In this document: one piece after another, positions 50,490-59,866 of the stretch
Layout of the letters: every line of letters starts with the position of its first letter
Numbering within the stretch: the first letter of the stretch is position 1
Assembly (NCBI RefSeq): GCF_900109145.1
Contig: NZ_FNYY01000004.1
Span: forward strand, 186,001-250,000
From: Marinovum algicola
GTDB taxonomy: Bacteria; Pseudomonadota; Alphaproteobacteria; Rhodobacterales; Rhodobacteraceae
Length of the DNA: 64,000 nt
Direction of reading: 5' to 3'
Position numbers and translations under genes: made by a program
Notes under the pieces: model-generated
What the model saw: only the letters and a program-made list of their open reading frames with translations
Told to the model about the DNA's origin: nothing
Databases searched by the model: none

Positions 50490-51914
50490 TCAGCCGGCGT
50501 GCAGCCCGCGCCAGGCCGTGATGATCTCGTGCGCCGCCAGGTCGGCATGTTCGGCCTGGGTGGCATATCCCGAGACCGAGATGCGAATGATCTGCCGCCC
50601 GCGCCAGACGCCATGCGAGGGATAGACCCGCCCCCGCGCCTGGACCTCGCGCAGCACGGCCTCGGTCTGCCGGTCGCCCTCGGCCCCGGCACCGCAGCAA
50701 AGCGCCACCTGGTTGAACACCACGTCGTTGAGCACGGTCAGCCCCGGCTCGGCCGCCACCGTGCAGGCAATCCGCGCCGCCAGCTGGTGATGCCGCAGGA
50801 TCAGCGCGCTGAGGCCGGAGCGGCCGAGATGGCGCAGAATGGCATAGCTCGGCACCCCGCGGGCGCGGCGCGACAGCTCCGGCGTGCTGTCGGACGGCTC
50901 CCAGTCGTCATTCCGGCTCGGCAGATAGGCGCCGCGCGCCGACATTGCCGCCACCAGCGCCGCCCGGTCGCGCACGAGCACCACGCCGGCGTCGAACGGC
51001 GCGCTCAGCCCCTTGTGCAGATCGACGGCCCAGCTGTCGGCCCGCGCCACCCCGGCGCAGAGATGCGCCAGCTCCGGCACCGCGGCGGCCCAGAGGCCGA
51101 AGGCGCCATCCACATGGACCCAGCCGCCCCGCGCATGAACCTGCGCGATCAGCGCCTCGAAGGGATCGAAGGCACCGGTGTTGATCTGGCCGGCTTGCAG
51201 GATGACCAGCGGCGGCGCCTCGCATTGCGCCAGTTTCTCGGCAAAGTCCGCCGGGTCGATGCGGCCCTGATCGTCGGTCGCCACCCGCCGGGCTCGGCCG
51301 GCGCCAAGCCCGGAATAGCGCAGCGCCGCGCTTACCGCCGAATGCGCCTCCGCGCCGATCAGCACCGGGATCGCCGGCGCGCCGATCAGCCCGTCCTGTT
51401 CCACATCCCAGCCCTGCGCCGCCAGCAGCGCATGCCGCGCCGCCAGCACCCCCGAGAAATTCGCCGCGCTGGCGCCGGTGACAAGCCCCGCCCCGGTGCC
51501 TTGCGGCAGGCCGAAGAGATCGACCAGCCAGTCGCAGAGCGTGCGCTCCATGCCGGTGATCGCCGGGGTTTCGCTGGCCGAGCCGGCGTTCTGCCCCCAG
51601 GCCGACACCAGCGCATCCGCCGCCACGCCCACCGGGTGCGAGCCGCCTAGGACATAGCCGAAAAAGCCCGGCGCGGTCATTGCGTGTAACGCGCCGTCGG
51701 CGCCGGCGGTGATCCCGGAAATCACCTGCGGCGCAGGCTCTCCCGTTTCGCTCAGAGGCTGGCGAAACCGCGCCACCGCCTCGTCCAGCCCGACGCTGGG
51801 CCGCACCGGCTGATGCGGCAGGTTCGACCGATAGGACAGCGCCGCGGAATAGGCGGTGGCCAGAGCGGCGCGTTCTTCGACGGTCAAGCCCATGGAAAGC
51901 TCTGTCATTCTCAT
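50490..51914 (-). CDS. PLP-dependent decarboxylase/aspartate aminotransferase-fold protein
   Basis: About 474 residues of group II decarboxylase type (aromatic amino acid/glutamate decarboxylase fold): GYVLGGSHPVGVAADALVSAWGQNAGS, VTGASAANFSGVLAARHALL, WVHVDGAFGLWAAAVPEL, and the PLP lysine in AVDLHKGLSAPFDAGVV. It probably decarboxylates an amino acid, or acts as a lyase in a related subgroup. The start is uncertain among ATG codons at 51914, 51908 and 51893. Transcribed alone. Substrate unknown. Confidence 0.8.
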   Translation of the reverse strand: MRMTELSMGLTVEERAALATAYSAALSYRSNLPHQPVRPSVGLDEAVARFRQPLSETGEPAPQVISGITAGADGALHAMTAPGFFGYVLGGSHPVGVAADALVSAWGQNAGSASETPAITGMERTLCDWLVDLFGLPQGTGAGLVTGASAANFSGVLAARHALLAAQGWDVEQDGLIGAPAIPVLIGAEAHSAVSAALRYSGLGAGRARRVATDDQGRIDPADFAEKLAQCEAPPLVILQAGQINTGAFDPFEALIAQVHARGGWVHVDGAFGLWAAAVPELAHLCAGVARADSWAVDLHKGLSAPFDAGVVLVRDRAALVAAMSARGAYLPSRNDDWEPSDSTPELSRRARGVPSYAILRHLGRSGLSALILRHHQLAARIACTVAAEPGLTVLNDVVFNQVALCCGAGAEGDRQTEAVLREVQARGRVYPSHGVWRGRQIIRISVSGYATQAEHADLAAHEIITAWRGLHAG

Positions 51915-52126
51915 GTCCAACTGACGTCGTCCCTCGCGAATCACGGGGCCGCGCCCCTTGCAGTCAGGTCAAAACCTAGCGCGGGAAATTTGCGGTCCCG
52001 GATGATATGGCGCACACTTGCGACACTTTTCACGGGAAGCTTGGCAGATATATTCCCCTGAAAGCGCTTCGAATATCGCAAGTCGACTCGCCTTACCCGG
52101 GTAACGTGACGGCAGGTCGGCCGGCG
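51915..52126. other. 212-base intergenic region
   Basis: This region upstream of the decarboxylase-like gene and downstream of the OmpA gene holds no gene I can support. Part of it (52000-52090) is less GC-rich than its surroundings and may carry the promoter of the minus-strand decarboxylase gene, but no clear -35/-10 pair was identified. Confidence 0.4.
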
Positions 52127-53041
52127 TCATTCGGTCGAGACAAGCACCGCCTCGACCCTTCGGTTGGCCTCGCGGCCCTCGGCTGTCAGGTTGCTGGTCA
52201 GCGGCGCCAGATAGCCCATACCGCCGGCCTCGAGCTGGTCGCGGTCGACGCCGTGCTCGCGCACCAGCCGGTCCAGCACCGACATCGCCCGCTGGCGCGA
52301 CAGCGCGATGTTGTTGTCCAGCGAGCCCACCGCGTCGGTATGGCCGACCAGTGCGATCCGCCGGTTGGGAAAGGCCGCGAGATAGCGCGCAAGCGTGGTC
52401 AGGCTGTCGAAATCCCCCTCGCCCAGCGCCGAGGAACCGGTCTGAAACGACAGATCGGCGAGCACGACCCGGCCGAGGCTTTCGAGTTGCCTGGCAATCT
52501 GCCCGCTGTCACCCGGCGGGGTCGGCGCAACCGGCCCCGGCGCGGCGCTGACCCCGCCTTCGGCCGCATCGCCGACCCGGATGATCTGGACAAAGCCCGC
52601 CGCGGCGCTGCGCGAGACCAGCACCGAAACCGCGCCACCATCGGGGTGGCGCGCGGCGAGAAAACGGAAATCGGTGAGATCGACATACATGCCCGGGCCG
52701 GGCAGCACCTCGGTGCCGAAACGGAAATCAAAGCCGCCACAGCGCCGGGTCTTGCAGTCGAACTGGATGTCATAGCCCGACGCGGCAATCTGTGTCCTCA
52801 GCGGCGCCAGCAGTTGCAGCGTGGTGCGGATGTCCCCCGGCACCCGGTAGGATTGCCGCAGCACCGCGCCCTCGATTACCTCGGCCGGGATCGCGCCCTC
52901 GGCAAAGGCACCCGTCGGCAGCGCATAAGACCCCGGATCGCGCTTTTCCTCGTAGGTCAGCACCGCCCCGGCAGGCAGCGCAAGGTCCTGCGCCACGGCC
53001 GGCCCCGCCAGGCAACATGCGATGAGCGCGAGCGCCCGCAA
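52127..53041 (-). CDS. OmpA-family periplasmic/outer-membrane protein
   Basis: A 304-residue protein with a signal peptide (LALIACCLAGPAVAQ). A middle domain of unknown type follows (residues about 20-165, with a CKTRRC pair). The C-terminal OmpA domain (about 185-300) contains RRIALVGHTDAVGSLDNNIALSRQRA, the peptidoglycan-binding motif. It begins at a TTG located 2 bases after the stop of the peroxidase-like gene, which suggests coupled translation. No beta-barrel sequence is evident, so it may be a soluble wall-binding protein. Confidence 0.85.
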   Translation of the reverse strand: MRALALIACCLAGPAVAQDLALPAGAVLTYEEKRDPGSYALPTGAFAEGAIPAEVIEGAVLRQSYRVPGDIRTTLQLLAPLRTQIAASGYDIQFDCKTRRCGGFDFRFGTEVLPGPGMYVDLTDFRFLAARHPDGGAVSVLVSRSAAAGFVQIIRVGDAAEGGVSAAPGPVAPTPPGDSGQIARQLESLGRVVLADLSFQTGSSALGEGDFDSLTTLARYLAAFPNRRIALVGHTDAVGSLDNNIALSRQRAMSVLDRLVREHGVDRDQLEAGGMGYLAPLTSNLTAEGREANRRVEAVLVSTE

Positions 53042-53043
53042 GT

Positions 53044-53616
53044 TCAGCGCGCCATCGCGTGATAGGCGCGGTTGGGCCGCATGTCGGTGGCGCTGGCCAC
53101 GCGGTTCGACATGTTGAAGAACCCGGCGACCGAGGCGATGTCAAAGATGTCGCGATCCGAGAAGCCGGCGTCGCGCAGCGCCTGCCGGTCGGCCTCGGCG
53201 ATCTCGGCGCTGGCCTTGGTCACCTTTTCGGCAAACTCCAGCATCGCGGTCTGACGCTTGTCGAGATCGGCGGCGCGCCAGTTCATCACCATCAGCTCGC
53301 CCAGCTCGGGATCGCCGGACAGCTGCCGCACGGCGGCACCATGGGCGGTGAGGCAATAGAAACACTTGTTGATCGACGACACCGCCACGGCGATCATTTC
53401 CCGCTCGAGCTTGCTCAGCCCGCTGCCGGCCAGCATCAGGTCGTTGTACATGGCGGTAAAGGCGTTGAGCTTGTCGATGTCGAAGGCATAGGCGCGCAGG
53501 ACATTGGGCACCATGCCCAGCTTGTCTTCGCAGACATCGAAATATTTGCGGGTCTCGTCGGGCAGCGGATCGACCATCGGAAGGTCGAGCGCTGTAGGCT
53601 GGTCAGAGGCGGACAT
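53044..53616 (-). CDS. Peroxidase-related protein (AhpD/CMD-like)
   Basis: The 190-residue protein has an AhpD-like fold with SSINKCFYCLTAHGAAVRQLSGDPELG, containing the CxxC-H active site, and a C-terminal VAGFFNMSNRVASATDMRPN. This pattern marks uncharacterised peroxidase-related enzymes of the carboxymuconolactone decarboxylase superfamily, which reduce peroxides through the Cys pair. The ATG at 53616 is chosen because the 58 in-frame codons before it are not conserved-looking. First gene of the pair with the OmpA gene. Confidence 0.88.
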   Translation of the reverse strand: MSASDQPTALDLPMVDPLPDETRKYFDVCEDKLGMVPNVLRAYAFDIDKLNAFTAMYNDLMLAGSGLSKLEREMIAVAVSSINKCFYCLTAHGAAVRQLSGDPELGELMVMNWRAADLDKRQTAMLEFAEKVTKASAEIAEADRQALRDAGFSDRDIFDIASVAGFFNMSNRVASATDMRPNRAYHAMAR

Positions 53617-53810
53617 GGGCAGGGCTCCGGTTGCGTGCCTGTTTGGTGCCCGACGCAGCAAATCGCAAAACGCGCGGGCATTCAACTCCCGGTCTCGGCT
53701 GGCTTTTCGCCGCCGCGACGCCGGGCGAATATCCGCCGTGGCGGGGCACCACGTCGGAACATCCGCGGCGCTCGGCGGTTTCTTCTGCACACCGATTGGA
53801 GGAATTAGTG

Positions 53811-54164
53811 ATGAGTACCGAAGGGAACCACAGTCTTGTGTCCTCGTCCGACGTGAACGGCACCGCCGTCTACAGCCGCGATGGCACGCATATCGGCACG
53901 ATCGATCACCTGATGATCGACAAGGAATCCGGCAAGGTGGCCTATGCGGTCATGGGGTTTGGCGGCTTTCTCGGGCTTGGCGAAGAACACCACCCGGTGC
54001 CCTGGGGCAAGCTCAATTATGACGTCAGCCGCGATGGGTTTACCACCGATCTGACCGAAGCCGAGGTCAAGGGCGCACCGGAGCGGACCAGCGACTGGCA
54101 CCGCGACCGCGCCTGGGAGCAGCGGGTGCATGAGCACTACGGCGCGCCGATGTACTGGATCTGA
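53811..54164 (+). CDS. PRC-barrel domain protein
   Basis: A 117-residue cytoplasmic protein with a PRC-barrel: VNGTAVYSRDGTHIGTIDHLMIDKESGKVAYAVMGFGGFLGLGEEHHPVPWGKLNYD. Such small proteins are stress-associated in Alphaproteobacteria; their ligand is unknown. The C-terminal tail is charged and aromatic (DWHRDRAWEQRVHEHYG). The strong GGAGG site before the ATG at 53811 fixes the start. Stands alone between opposite-strand genes. Confidence 0.9.
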   Translation: MSTEGNHSLVSSSDVNGTAVYSRDGTHIGTIDHLMIDKESGKVAYAVMGFGGFLGLGEEHHPVPWGKLNYDVSRDGFTTDLTEAEVKGAPERTSDWHRDRAWEQRVHEHYGAPMYWI

Positions 54165-54219
54165 CCGTTCAGACAGATGACTTCTCCGCCCCTCGATGCT
54201 GTCGGGGGGCGGTTGTGCG

Positions 54220-54948
54220 TCAGGCTTCGGCGATCCGGTAGTGATAATGGCCGACGCAGGCAAAGCCCATGCCGGCATAAAGCGCATTGGCGCCCGTGTT
54301 GGCCTCGGTGCAGAGCACCGACAGATGCGTGGCGCCGCGGTCTGCCGCCCAGACCGCCGCCTGCCGCATCATCCACTGCGCCAGCCCCTTGCGGCGCTTG
54401 GCCGGGACAACTTCGAGCGCATGCAGCATGGCCAGCCCGTCAACCAGCCCGACATAAGCGGTGGCAGCGGGGCTGTCCTCGATCCGGCCCAGGATGGTGG
54501 TCTTGTCGCAGGTGGCGCGCCACATCACCGCCAGCCGTTCCGGGCCGATGCCCGCCGCGGCCCAGAGTTCGCGCATGATTGCCAGCGGCTCCCAGATGCA
54601 GAAGGTGGTGACCGGGGGAATGGGCCGGTCGGTCAGATCCTGCACCGGGGCGACATAGAGATTGACCGGATCGACGATCCGGTAACCGGCGGCCTCGAGC
54701 GTGGCATCGAGCCGCTCTTCGCCGGCCCTTATCTGAAACAGCGGCTGCTGGCCCAGCGCGCGCATCTCTTGCTCGGCCCGAAGCCGATCGTCCTCGGACC
54801 AGCTGGCGCCGGGCAGAAGCGTCGCCGCCGAGACACGTTTGCCGCCGCCGGCGCCATCGCGCAGCAGGAAGGCCCCGCTGGCAAAGCTGCGCGCCGGGGG
54901 CCATGTCGCCTCGCAAAGCGCCATCAGCTGATCGGCGCCGGGCCTCAT
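54220..54948 (-). CDS. GNAT family N-acetyltransferase
   Basis: The 242-residue protein has its acetyltransferase core in the C-terminal half: ALEVVPAKRRKGLAQWMMRQAAVWAADRG is the acetyl-CoA loop and NTGANALYAGMGFACVGHYHYR the end of the fold. The first 120 residues are less conserved and may be a second, degenerate GNAT domain. The ATG overlaps the stop of the CinA-like gene (ATGA). Substrate unknown. Confidence 0.85.
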   Translation of the reverse strand: MRPGADQLMALCEATWPPARSFASGAFLLRDGAGGGKRVSAATLLPGASWSEDDRLRAEQEMRALGQQPLFQIRAGEERLDATLEAAGYRIVDPVNLYVAPVQDLTDRPIPPVTTFCIWEPLAIMRELWAAAGIGPERLAVMWRATCDKTTILGRIEDSPAATAYVGLVDGLAMLHALEVVPAKRRKGLAQWMMRQAAVWAADRGATHLSVLCTEANTGANALYAGMGFACVGHYHYRIAEA

Positions 54949-55667
54949 TCGGAAAACAGCGCCTTGAGCCGGGTCATCGCCAGATCGATCCTCGCCCCGT
55001 CCTGCGCGCGGATCACGATATTGGCGCCATAGGCCCCGTTCTGCTGATACGGATAGGAGCCGAAGGACAGGTCGTCGAATTCCTCCGCCAGCGCCGCCAG
55101 CGGCCCGGCGATATCGCCTTCGCCGCGCTGCACCCGCAGGGTCTGGCTCAGCAGCGGCGCGCCCCCCGTGAGCGTCGGCAGGACGGAGGCGACCATGGCC
55201 TGAAACACGCTGGGCACGCCGGCCATGACATGCACATTGCCCAAGAGAAAGCCCGGCGCGATCGACACCGGGTTGTCGATCAAGGTCGCGCCATCGGGGA
55301 TGCGGGCCATCCGCAGGCGGGCGGCGTTCAGCTCGCGCCCGGTATTGGCGTAATGCTCGGCCAGCAGCGCGCGGGCATCCTCGCGCACGTCGATAGGCAC
55401 GCCGAAGGCCTCGGCGATGCAATCGGCGGTGATGTCGTCATGGGTCGGGCCGATGCCGCCGGAGGTAAAGACATGGGTGACCGCCGCCGAGAGCGCCTTG
55501 ACCGCCGCGACGATGGCGGGCGCGTCATCGCTGACCACGCGCACCTCCTTGAGGTCGATGCCGTGTTTGGTCAGCTCGCCGGCGAGGTAATGCATATTGG
55601 CGTCGCGGGTGCGGCCCGAGAGGATCTCGTCGCCGATCACCAGCATGGCGGCGGTGGGATTGGCCAT
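54945..55667 (-). CDS. Molybdopterin-binding CinA-like protein
   Basis: A 240-residue protein of the MoaB/MogA fold equal to the N-terminal domain of CinA: AMLVIGDEILSGRTRDANMHYLAGEL, VFTSGGIGPTHDDITADCIAEAFG, and AGVPSVFQAMV. Full CinA also has a C-terminal nicotinamide-nucleotide amidase domain, which is absent here. Stand-alone forms are usual in Alphaproteobacteria. Its role (NAD repair or pterin binding) is not settled. First gene of the pair with the GNAT gene. Confidence 0.9.
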   Translation of the reverse strand: MANPTAAMLVIGDEILSGRTRDANMHYLAGELTKHGIDLKEVRVVSDDAPAIVAAVKALSAAVTHVFTSGGIGPTHDDITADCIAEAFGVPIDVREDARALLAEHYANTGRELNAARLRMARIPDGATLIDNPVSIAPGFLLGNVHVMAGVPSVFQAMVASVLPTLTGGAPLLSQTLRVQRGEGDIAGPLAALAEEFDDLSFGSYPYQQNGAYGANIVIRAQDGARIDLAMTRLKALFSE

Positions 55668-55712
55668 CGGGGCCTCCTTGAATGCAGATTTTCAGAGGTA
55701 TAGGCCGGGCGC

Positions 55713-56420
55713 ATGCGCTTTCAAACCCCTCTTGTTCCGGCCACGCTCCTGCGGCGATACAAACGCTTCCTCGCCGATTGCCGGCTGGATGACGGCCGCG
55801 AGGTTGTGGCCCATTGCGCCAACCCCGGCTCGATGCTCGGCCTTGCCGACCCCGGCTTTCGGGTCTGGCTCGAGCCCAACGACGATCCCAAGAAAAAGCT
55901 GGATTACGGCCTCAGGCTGGTCTCGCCCGCCGAGGGCGTGCTGGTGGGGGTGGATACCTCGGTGCCGAACCGCGCGCTGCGCGGGGCGCTCGAGGCCGGC
56001 AGCGTGCCGGGGCTCGAAGGCTACCGGACGGTGCGGCCCGAGGTGAAGTACAGCCGGAACAGCCGGATAGATTTCCTGTTGCAGGCCGCCGGGCGGCGCG
56101 ATTGCTATGTCGAGGTGAAATCGGTCACGCTGAGCCGCGAAAACGGCGTGGCGGAGTTTCCCGACAGCGTGACCGCGCGCGGCACCAAGCATCTGGCCGA
56201 TCTTGCCGCGATGGCGCAGGCCGGGCACCGGGCGGTGATGCTCTATCTGGTGCAGCGCAACGATTGCACCACGATGCGGCTGGCCGCCGATATCGACCCG
56301 GCCTATGCGGCGGGCTTTGTCGAGGCTTGCGCCGCCGGGGTCGAGGTGATGGTACTGGGCTGCGAACTGACGCCCGAGGCCATCCGGCCCGGCGGGCGGA
56401 TGGATTTCACTCCGGCGTAA
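55713..56420 (+). CDS. sfsA: DNA/RNA nuclease SfsA
   Basis: The 235-residue protein matches SfsA end to end: LVPATLLRRYKRFLADCRLDDGREVVAHCANPGSM at the OB-like N-terminus, and the nuclease motif DCYVEVKSVTLSRENGVAEFPDSVTARGTKHL in the middle. SfsA was first described as a sugar fermentation stimulation protein and has nuclease features. Divergent from the CinA-like gene, with a gap of 45 bases. Confidence 0.93.
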   Translation: MRFQTPLVPATLLRRYKRFLADCRLDDGREVVAHCANPGSMLGLADPGFRVWLEPNDDPKKKLDYGLRLVSPAEGVLVGVDTSVPNRALRGALEAGSVPGLEGYRTVRPEVKYSRNSRIDFLLQAAGRRDCYVEVKSVTLSRENGVAEFPDSVTARGTKHLADLAAMAQAGHRAVMLYLVQRNDCTTMRLAADIDPAYAAGFVEACAAGVEVMVLGCELTPEAIRPGGRMDFTPA

Positions 56421-56446
56421 CCGCATCTCCGACGACGAGGTCTTGC

Positions 56447-57304
56447 ATGTCTCTTCTTGGTCTGGCCCTCGTTCTCGCTGCTGCGGTCTGCCATGCGACC
56501 TGGAACTTTCAGCTCAAGCGGATCGGCGGCGGGCCGGAGCTGGTCTGGCTGTTCTCGGCGCTGACGGTGGTGATCTATGCGCCGCTGGCGCTTTGGGTGC
56601 TGGTGTCACAGGCGCCGAGCTTCGGGCCGCAGCAACTCATCTGGCTGGCCGGCAGCACGGCGCTGCACATGGCCTATTTCCTGCTCTTGCAGGTCGGCTA
56701 TCGCAAGGGCGATCTGTCGCTGGTCTATCCCACCGCACGTTCGACCGGGCCGCTTCTCTCCACCAGCTTTGCCGTGCTCTTTCTGGGCGAGATCGTCAGC
56801 GCGCAGATGGCGCTTGGCGCGGTCGGCATCGTCTTTGGCGTGCTGATGCTGACCACCGGCGGGCGCGTGAAGGGCCAGCAGATCTCGACCTCGCTCCTCT
56901 TTGGCCTGGCCGCCGGCGGGCTGATCGGCAGCTATACGGTCTGGGACGCCTATGCGGTCTCGGCGCTGCTGATCCCGCCGCTGCTGCTCGATTACGTCTC
57001 GAGCGTGGCGCGATCGGTGCTGCTGGCGCCGATGGCCCTGAAACGCCGCGCGGTCATGCGATTGCAATGGCGCGATCACCGCGCGGGGCTGGTGATCATC
57101 GCGCTGTTCAATCCGCTGGCCTATATCCTCGTGCTCTATGCGCTGACCTTCACCCCGGTGGCCTATGTCGCGCCCACCCGCGAGGTCAGCGTGCTGCTGA
57201 CCGTGCTGGCGGGCAGCCTGCTGCTGGGCGAAGGCCATCTTCGCCACCGGATGATCTGGGCGGGGGTGATTCTGGCCGGCATGGGCGTTCTGGTCACCTC
57301 TTGA
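56447..57304 (+). CDS. EamA/DMT-family transporter
   Basis: A 285-residue protein with about ten membrane segments in two EamA repeats (VLAAAVCHATWNFQLKRI begins the first; LTFTPVAYVAPTREVSVLLTVLAGSLLLGEG lies in the second). The LGE/GEG pattern and a paired structure support metabolite export. It is not closely similar to the DMT protein at 44602. GACGAGG precedes the ATG. It follows sfsA by 26 bases and may be co-transcribed. Substrate unknown. Confidence 0.88.
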   Translation: MSLLGLALVLAAAVCHATWNFQLKRIGGGPELVWLFSALTVVIYAPLALWVLVSQAPSFGPQQLIWLAGSTALHMAYFLLLQVGYRKGDLSLVYPTARSTGPLLSTSFAVLFLGEIVSAQMALGAVGIVFGVLMLTTGGRVKGQQISTSLLFGLAAGGLIGSYTVWDAYAVSALLIPPLLLDYVSSVARSVLLAPMALKRRAVMRLQWRDHRAGLVIIALFNPLAYILVLYALTFTPVAYVAPTREVSVLLTVLAGSLLLGEGHLRHRMIWAGVILAGMGVLVTS

Positions 57305-57422
57305 TTGCATCGCGGCGGCGCCCCCTCACCGCGGCAGCACGGGAACTTGTCCCGCGCGGGCTGGCTCTTTACGCTGCAAACGCATAAGACAGCCAGCAAG
57401 ACGTTTTTTACGGAGCAATTGC

Positions 57423-58235
57423 ATGAACCGTCACAAGGGGCGCATGACGCGCGACGGGATCCGGATCCATGAACAGGCGGATTTCGCCGGCATGCACGAG
57501 GCCGGCCGGGTCGCAGCCCAGATCCTCGACGAAGTGGCCCCTCTGGTCGAGGTCGGCCAGACCACGGGCGCGCTCGATGCCTTCATCGAGAAGCGGGTGG
57601 GCGAGCTGGGCACCAAATCGGCCACCATCGGCTACAAGGGCTATCAGCACGCCTCCTGCATCAGCGTCAATCACGTGGTCTGCCACGGCATTCCCGGCGA
57701 CAAGAAGCTGAAGGACGGCGATATCCTCAATATCGACGTGACCGTCATCAAGGATGGCTGGTTCGGCGACACCAGCCGGATGTTCGTCGCCGGCAAGCTC
57801 AGCCGCAAGGCCGAGCGGCTGATCCAGGTGACCCATGACGCGCTGATGCGCGGCATCGAGGCGGTCAAGCCCGGCAACACCTTTGGCGATGTCGGCCATG
57901 CGATCCAAAGCTTCGTCGAAGGCCAGCGCATGTCGGTGGTGCGGGATTTCTGCGGCCACGGGCTGGGCACGGTGTTTCACGCGCCGCCCAACGTGCTACA
58001 CTACGGCCGCGCGGGAACCGGGCCGGTGCTCGAGGAAGGCATGTTCTTTACCATCGAGCCGATGGTCAACCTCGGCCGTCCCGAGACCAAGGTGCTGTCG
58101 GACGACTGGACCGCTGTGACCCGCGACAAGTCGCTTTCTGCACAGTTCGAACATTCGGTCGGGGTGACCGCGGAGGGCGCCGAGATCTTCACGCTCTCGC
58201 CCGGCGGCCTGTTTCACCCGACCTATTCCGAATAA
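57423..58235 (+). CDS. map: Type I methionine aminopeptidase
   Basis: The 270-residue protein is a canonical M24A enzyme. The metal ligands are visible: DGDILNIDVTVIKDGWFGDTSRMF (two Asp), FCGHGLGTVFH (His), FTIEPMVNLG (Glu) and SAQFEHSVGVT (Glu). It removes the initiator Met from nascent proteins. GGAG lies 7 bases before the ATG. It is the third M24-fold protein in the window, and the only one with the full set of metal ligands. Confidence 0.95.
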   Translation: MNRHKGRMTRDGIRIHEQADFAGMHEAGRVAAQILDEVAPLVEVGQTTGALDAFIEKRVGELGTKSATIGYKGYQHASCISVNHVVCHGIPGDKKLKDGDILNIDVTVIKDGWFGDTSRMFVAGKLSRKAERLIQVTHDALMRGIEAVKPGNTFGDVGHAIQSFVEGQRMSVVRDFCGHGLGTVFHAPPNVLHYGRAGTGPVLEEGMFFTIEPMVNLGRPETKVLSDDWTAVTRDKSLSAQFEHSVGVTAEGAEIFTLSPGGLFHPTYSE

Positions 58236-58342
58236 GCCGCGCGCCCGTGTCACGGGCCGAGATGCGTATTTGATAAGAGAAGAAGCCCCTTTCGGTGGCA
58301 GGGTGTCACCGCCCGGGGCGCGATCAGAACGAGGAACCTTTG

Positions 58343-59866
58343 ATGCCTGCTCCGAAACCCGTGGTTCTGTGTATTCTCGACGGCTGGGGCCTGCGGGACG
58401 AAACCGAGGCCAATGCCGTGGCGCTGGCCGAGACGCCGAATTTCGACCGGCTGATGGCGAATTGCCCGAATGCCACGCTGACCACCCATGGCAATGACGT
58501 CGGCCTGCCCAGCGGGCAGATGGGCAATTCCGAGGTCGGCCACACAAATATCGGCGCCGGCCGGGTGGTGGCGATGGACCTCGGGCAGATCGATCTCGCG
58601 ATCGAGGACCGTTCGTTCTTTTCCAACGCGGCGATCCATGCCTTCATCGAGAGCGTGCGCGGCCACGACGGCACCGCGCATCTGATGGGGGTGATTTCCG
58701 ATGGCGGCGTGCATGGCCATATCGACCATGTGCTGGCCGCCGTCGAAATGATCGTCAGCGCCGGGGTGCCGGTGGTGGTGCATGCGGTCACCGATGGCCG
58801 CGACGTGGCGCCGAAATCGGCCGAGGGCTTCCTGCGGACGCTGGTGTCGAAGCTGCCCGAGGGTGCCCGGGTGGGCACCGTCACCGGGCGTTATTTCGCC
58901 ATGGACCGCGACAATCGCTGGGACCGGGTGGAACAGGCCTATCGCGCCATGGTGGGCGGCGCCGCCGAACACAAGGCCGGCACCGCCGTGGCGGCGGTGA
59001 AAGAGGCCTATGACCGCGATCAGACCGACGAATTCATCCCCGCCACGCTGATCGGCGATTACGACGGTGCCCGGGATGGCGACGGCTTCTTCTGCCTCAA
59101 CTTCCGGGCCGACCGGGCGCGCGAGATCCTGCTGGCGGTGGGCGAGGATGACTTTGACGGCTTCGAAGGCCGCAACCGGCCGCAATGGGCCTCGATCCTG
59201 GGCATGGTGGATTACTCCAAGACCCATGACACCTTCATGGCCGCCGCCTATCCCAAGAAGGTCGTGGTCAACACGCTGGGCGCCTGGGTCGCGGCGAAGG
59301 GGCTGAAGCAGTTCCGCCTGGCCGAAACCGAGAAATACCCGCATGTCACCTTCTTCCTCAATGGCGGCAAGGAGGTGCCCGAAGAGGGCGAAGACCGCTA
59401 CATGGCGCCCTCGCCCAAGGTGGCGACCTATGACTTGCAGCCCGAAATGAGCGCCGGGGAGGTCTCGGACCAGTTCGTGAAGGCAATCGAGACCGGCTAT
59501 GACCTGATCGTGGTGAACTTTGCCAACCCCGACATGGTGGGCCACACCGGCGATCTGGAGGCGGCCAAGGCGGCCTGTCAAGCGGTGGATACCGGCCTCG
59601 GCCGGGCGCTCGAGGCGCTGGACAAGGCCGGCGGCGCGATGATCGTGACCGCCGACCACGGCAATTGCGAGCAGATGGTCGACCCCGAGACCGGCGGGCC
59701 GCATACCGCCCATACGCTCAACCCGGTGCCGGTGATCCTGGTCGGCGGGCCCGAGGGGGCCAGGCTGCGGCAGAGCGGGCGGCTGGCCGATCTGGCGCCC
59801 ACGCTTCTGGCGCTGATGGCGCTCGACACGCCCGAGGAAATGACCGGAGAAAGCCTGCTGGCATGA
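58343..59866 (+). CDS. gpmI: 2,3-bisphosphoglycerate-independent phosphoglycerate mutase
   Basis: The 507-residue protein has all features of iPGM: VLCILDGWG with metal-binding Asp13, SGQMGNSEVGH with the phosphorylated Ser63, HAVTDGRDVAP, ADRAREI, VVNFANPDMVGHTGDL and IVTADHGNCEQM. It interconverts 2- and 3-phosphoglycerate in glycolysis and gluconeogenesis using Mn or related metals. The ATG at 58343 follows GAGGAA; 16 extra in-frame codons upstream are not part of the family. Its stop overlaps the envC start (ATGA). Confidence 0.95.
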   Translation: MPAPKPVVLCILDGWGLRDETEANAVALAETPNFDRLMANCPNATLTTHGNDVGLPSGQMGNSEVGHTNIGAGRVVAMDLGQIDLAIEDRSFFSNAAIHAFIESVRGHDGTAHLMGVISDGGVHGHIDHVLAAVEMIVSAGVPVVVHAVTDGRDVAPKSAEGFLRTLVSKLPEGARVGTVTGRYFAMDRDNRWDRVEQAYRAMVGGAAEHKAGTAVAAVKEAYDRDQTDEFIPATLIGDYDGARDGDGFFCLNFRADRAREILLAVGEDDFDGFEGRNRPQWASILGMVDYSKTHDTFMAAAYPKKVVVNTLGAWVAAKGLKQFRLAETEKYPHVTFFLNGGKEVPEEGEDRYMAPSPKVATYDLQPEMSAGEVSDQFVKAIETGYDLIVVNFANPDMVGHTGDLEAAKAACQAVDTGLGRALEALDKAGGAMIVTADHGNCEQMVDPETGGPHTAHTLNPVPVILVGGPEGARLRQSGRLADLAPTLLALMALDTPEEMTGESLLA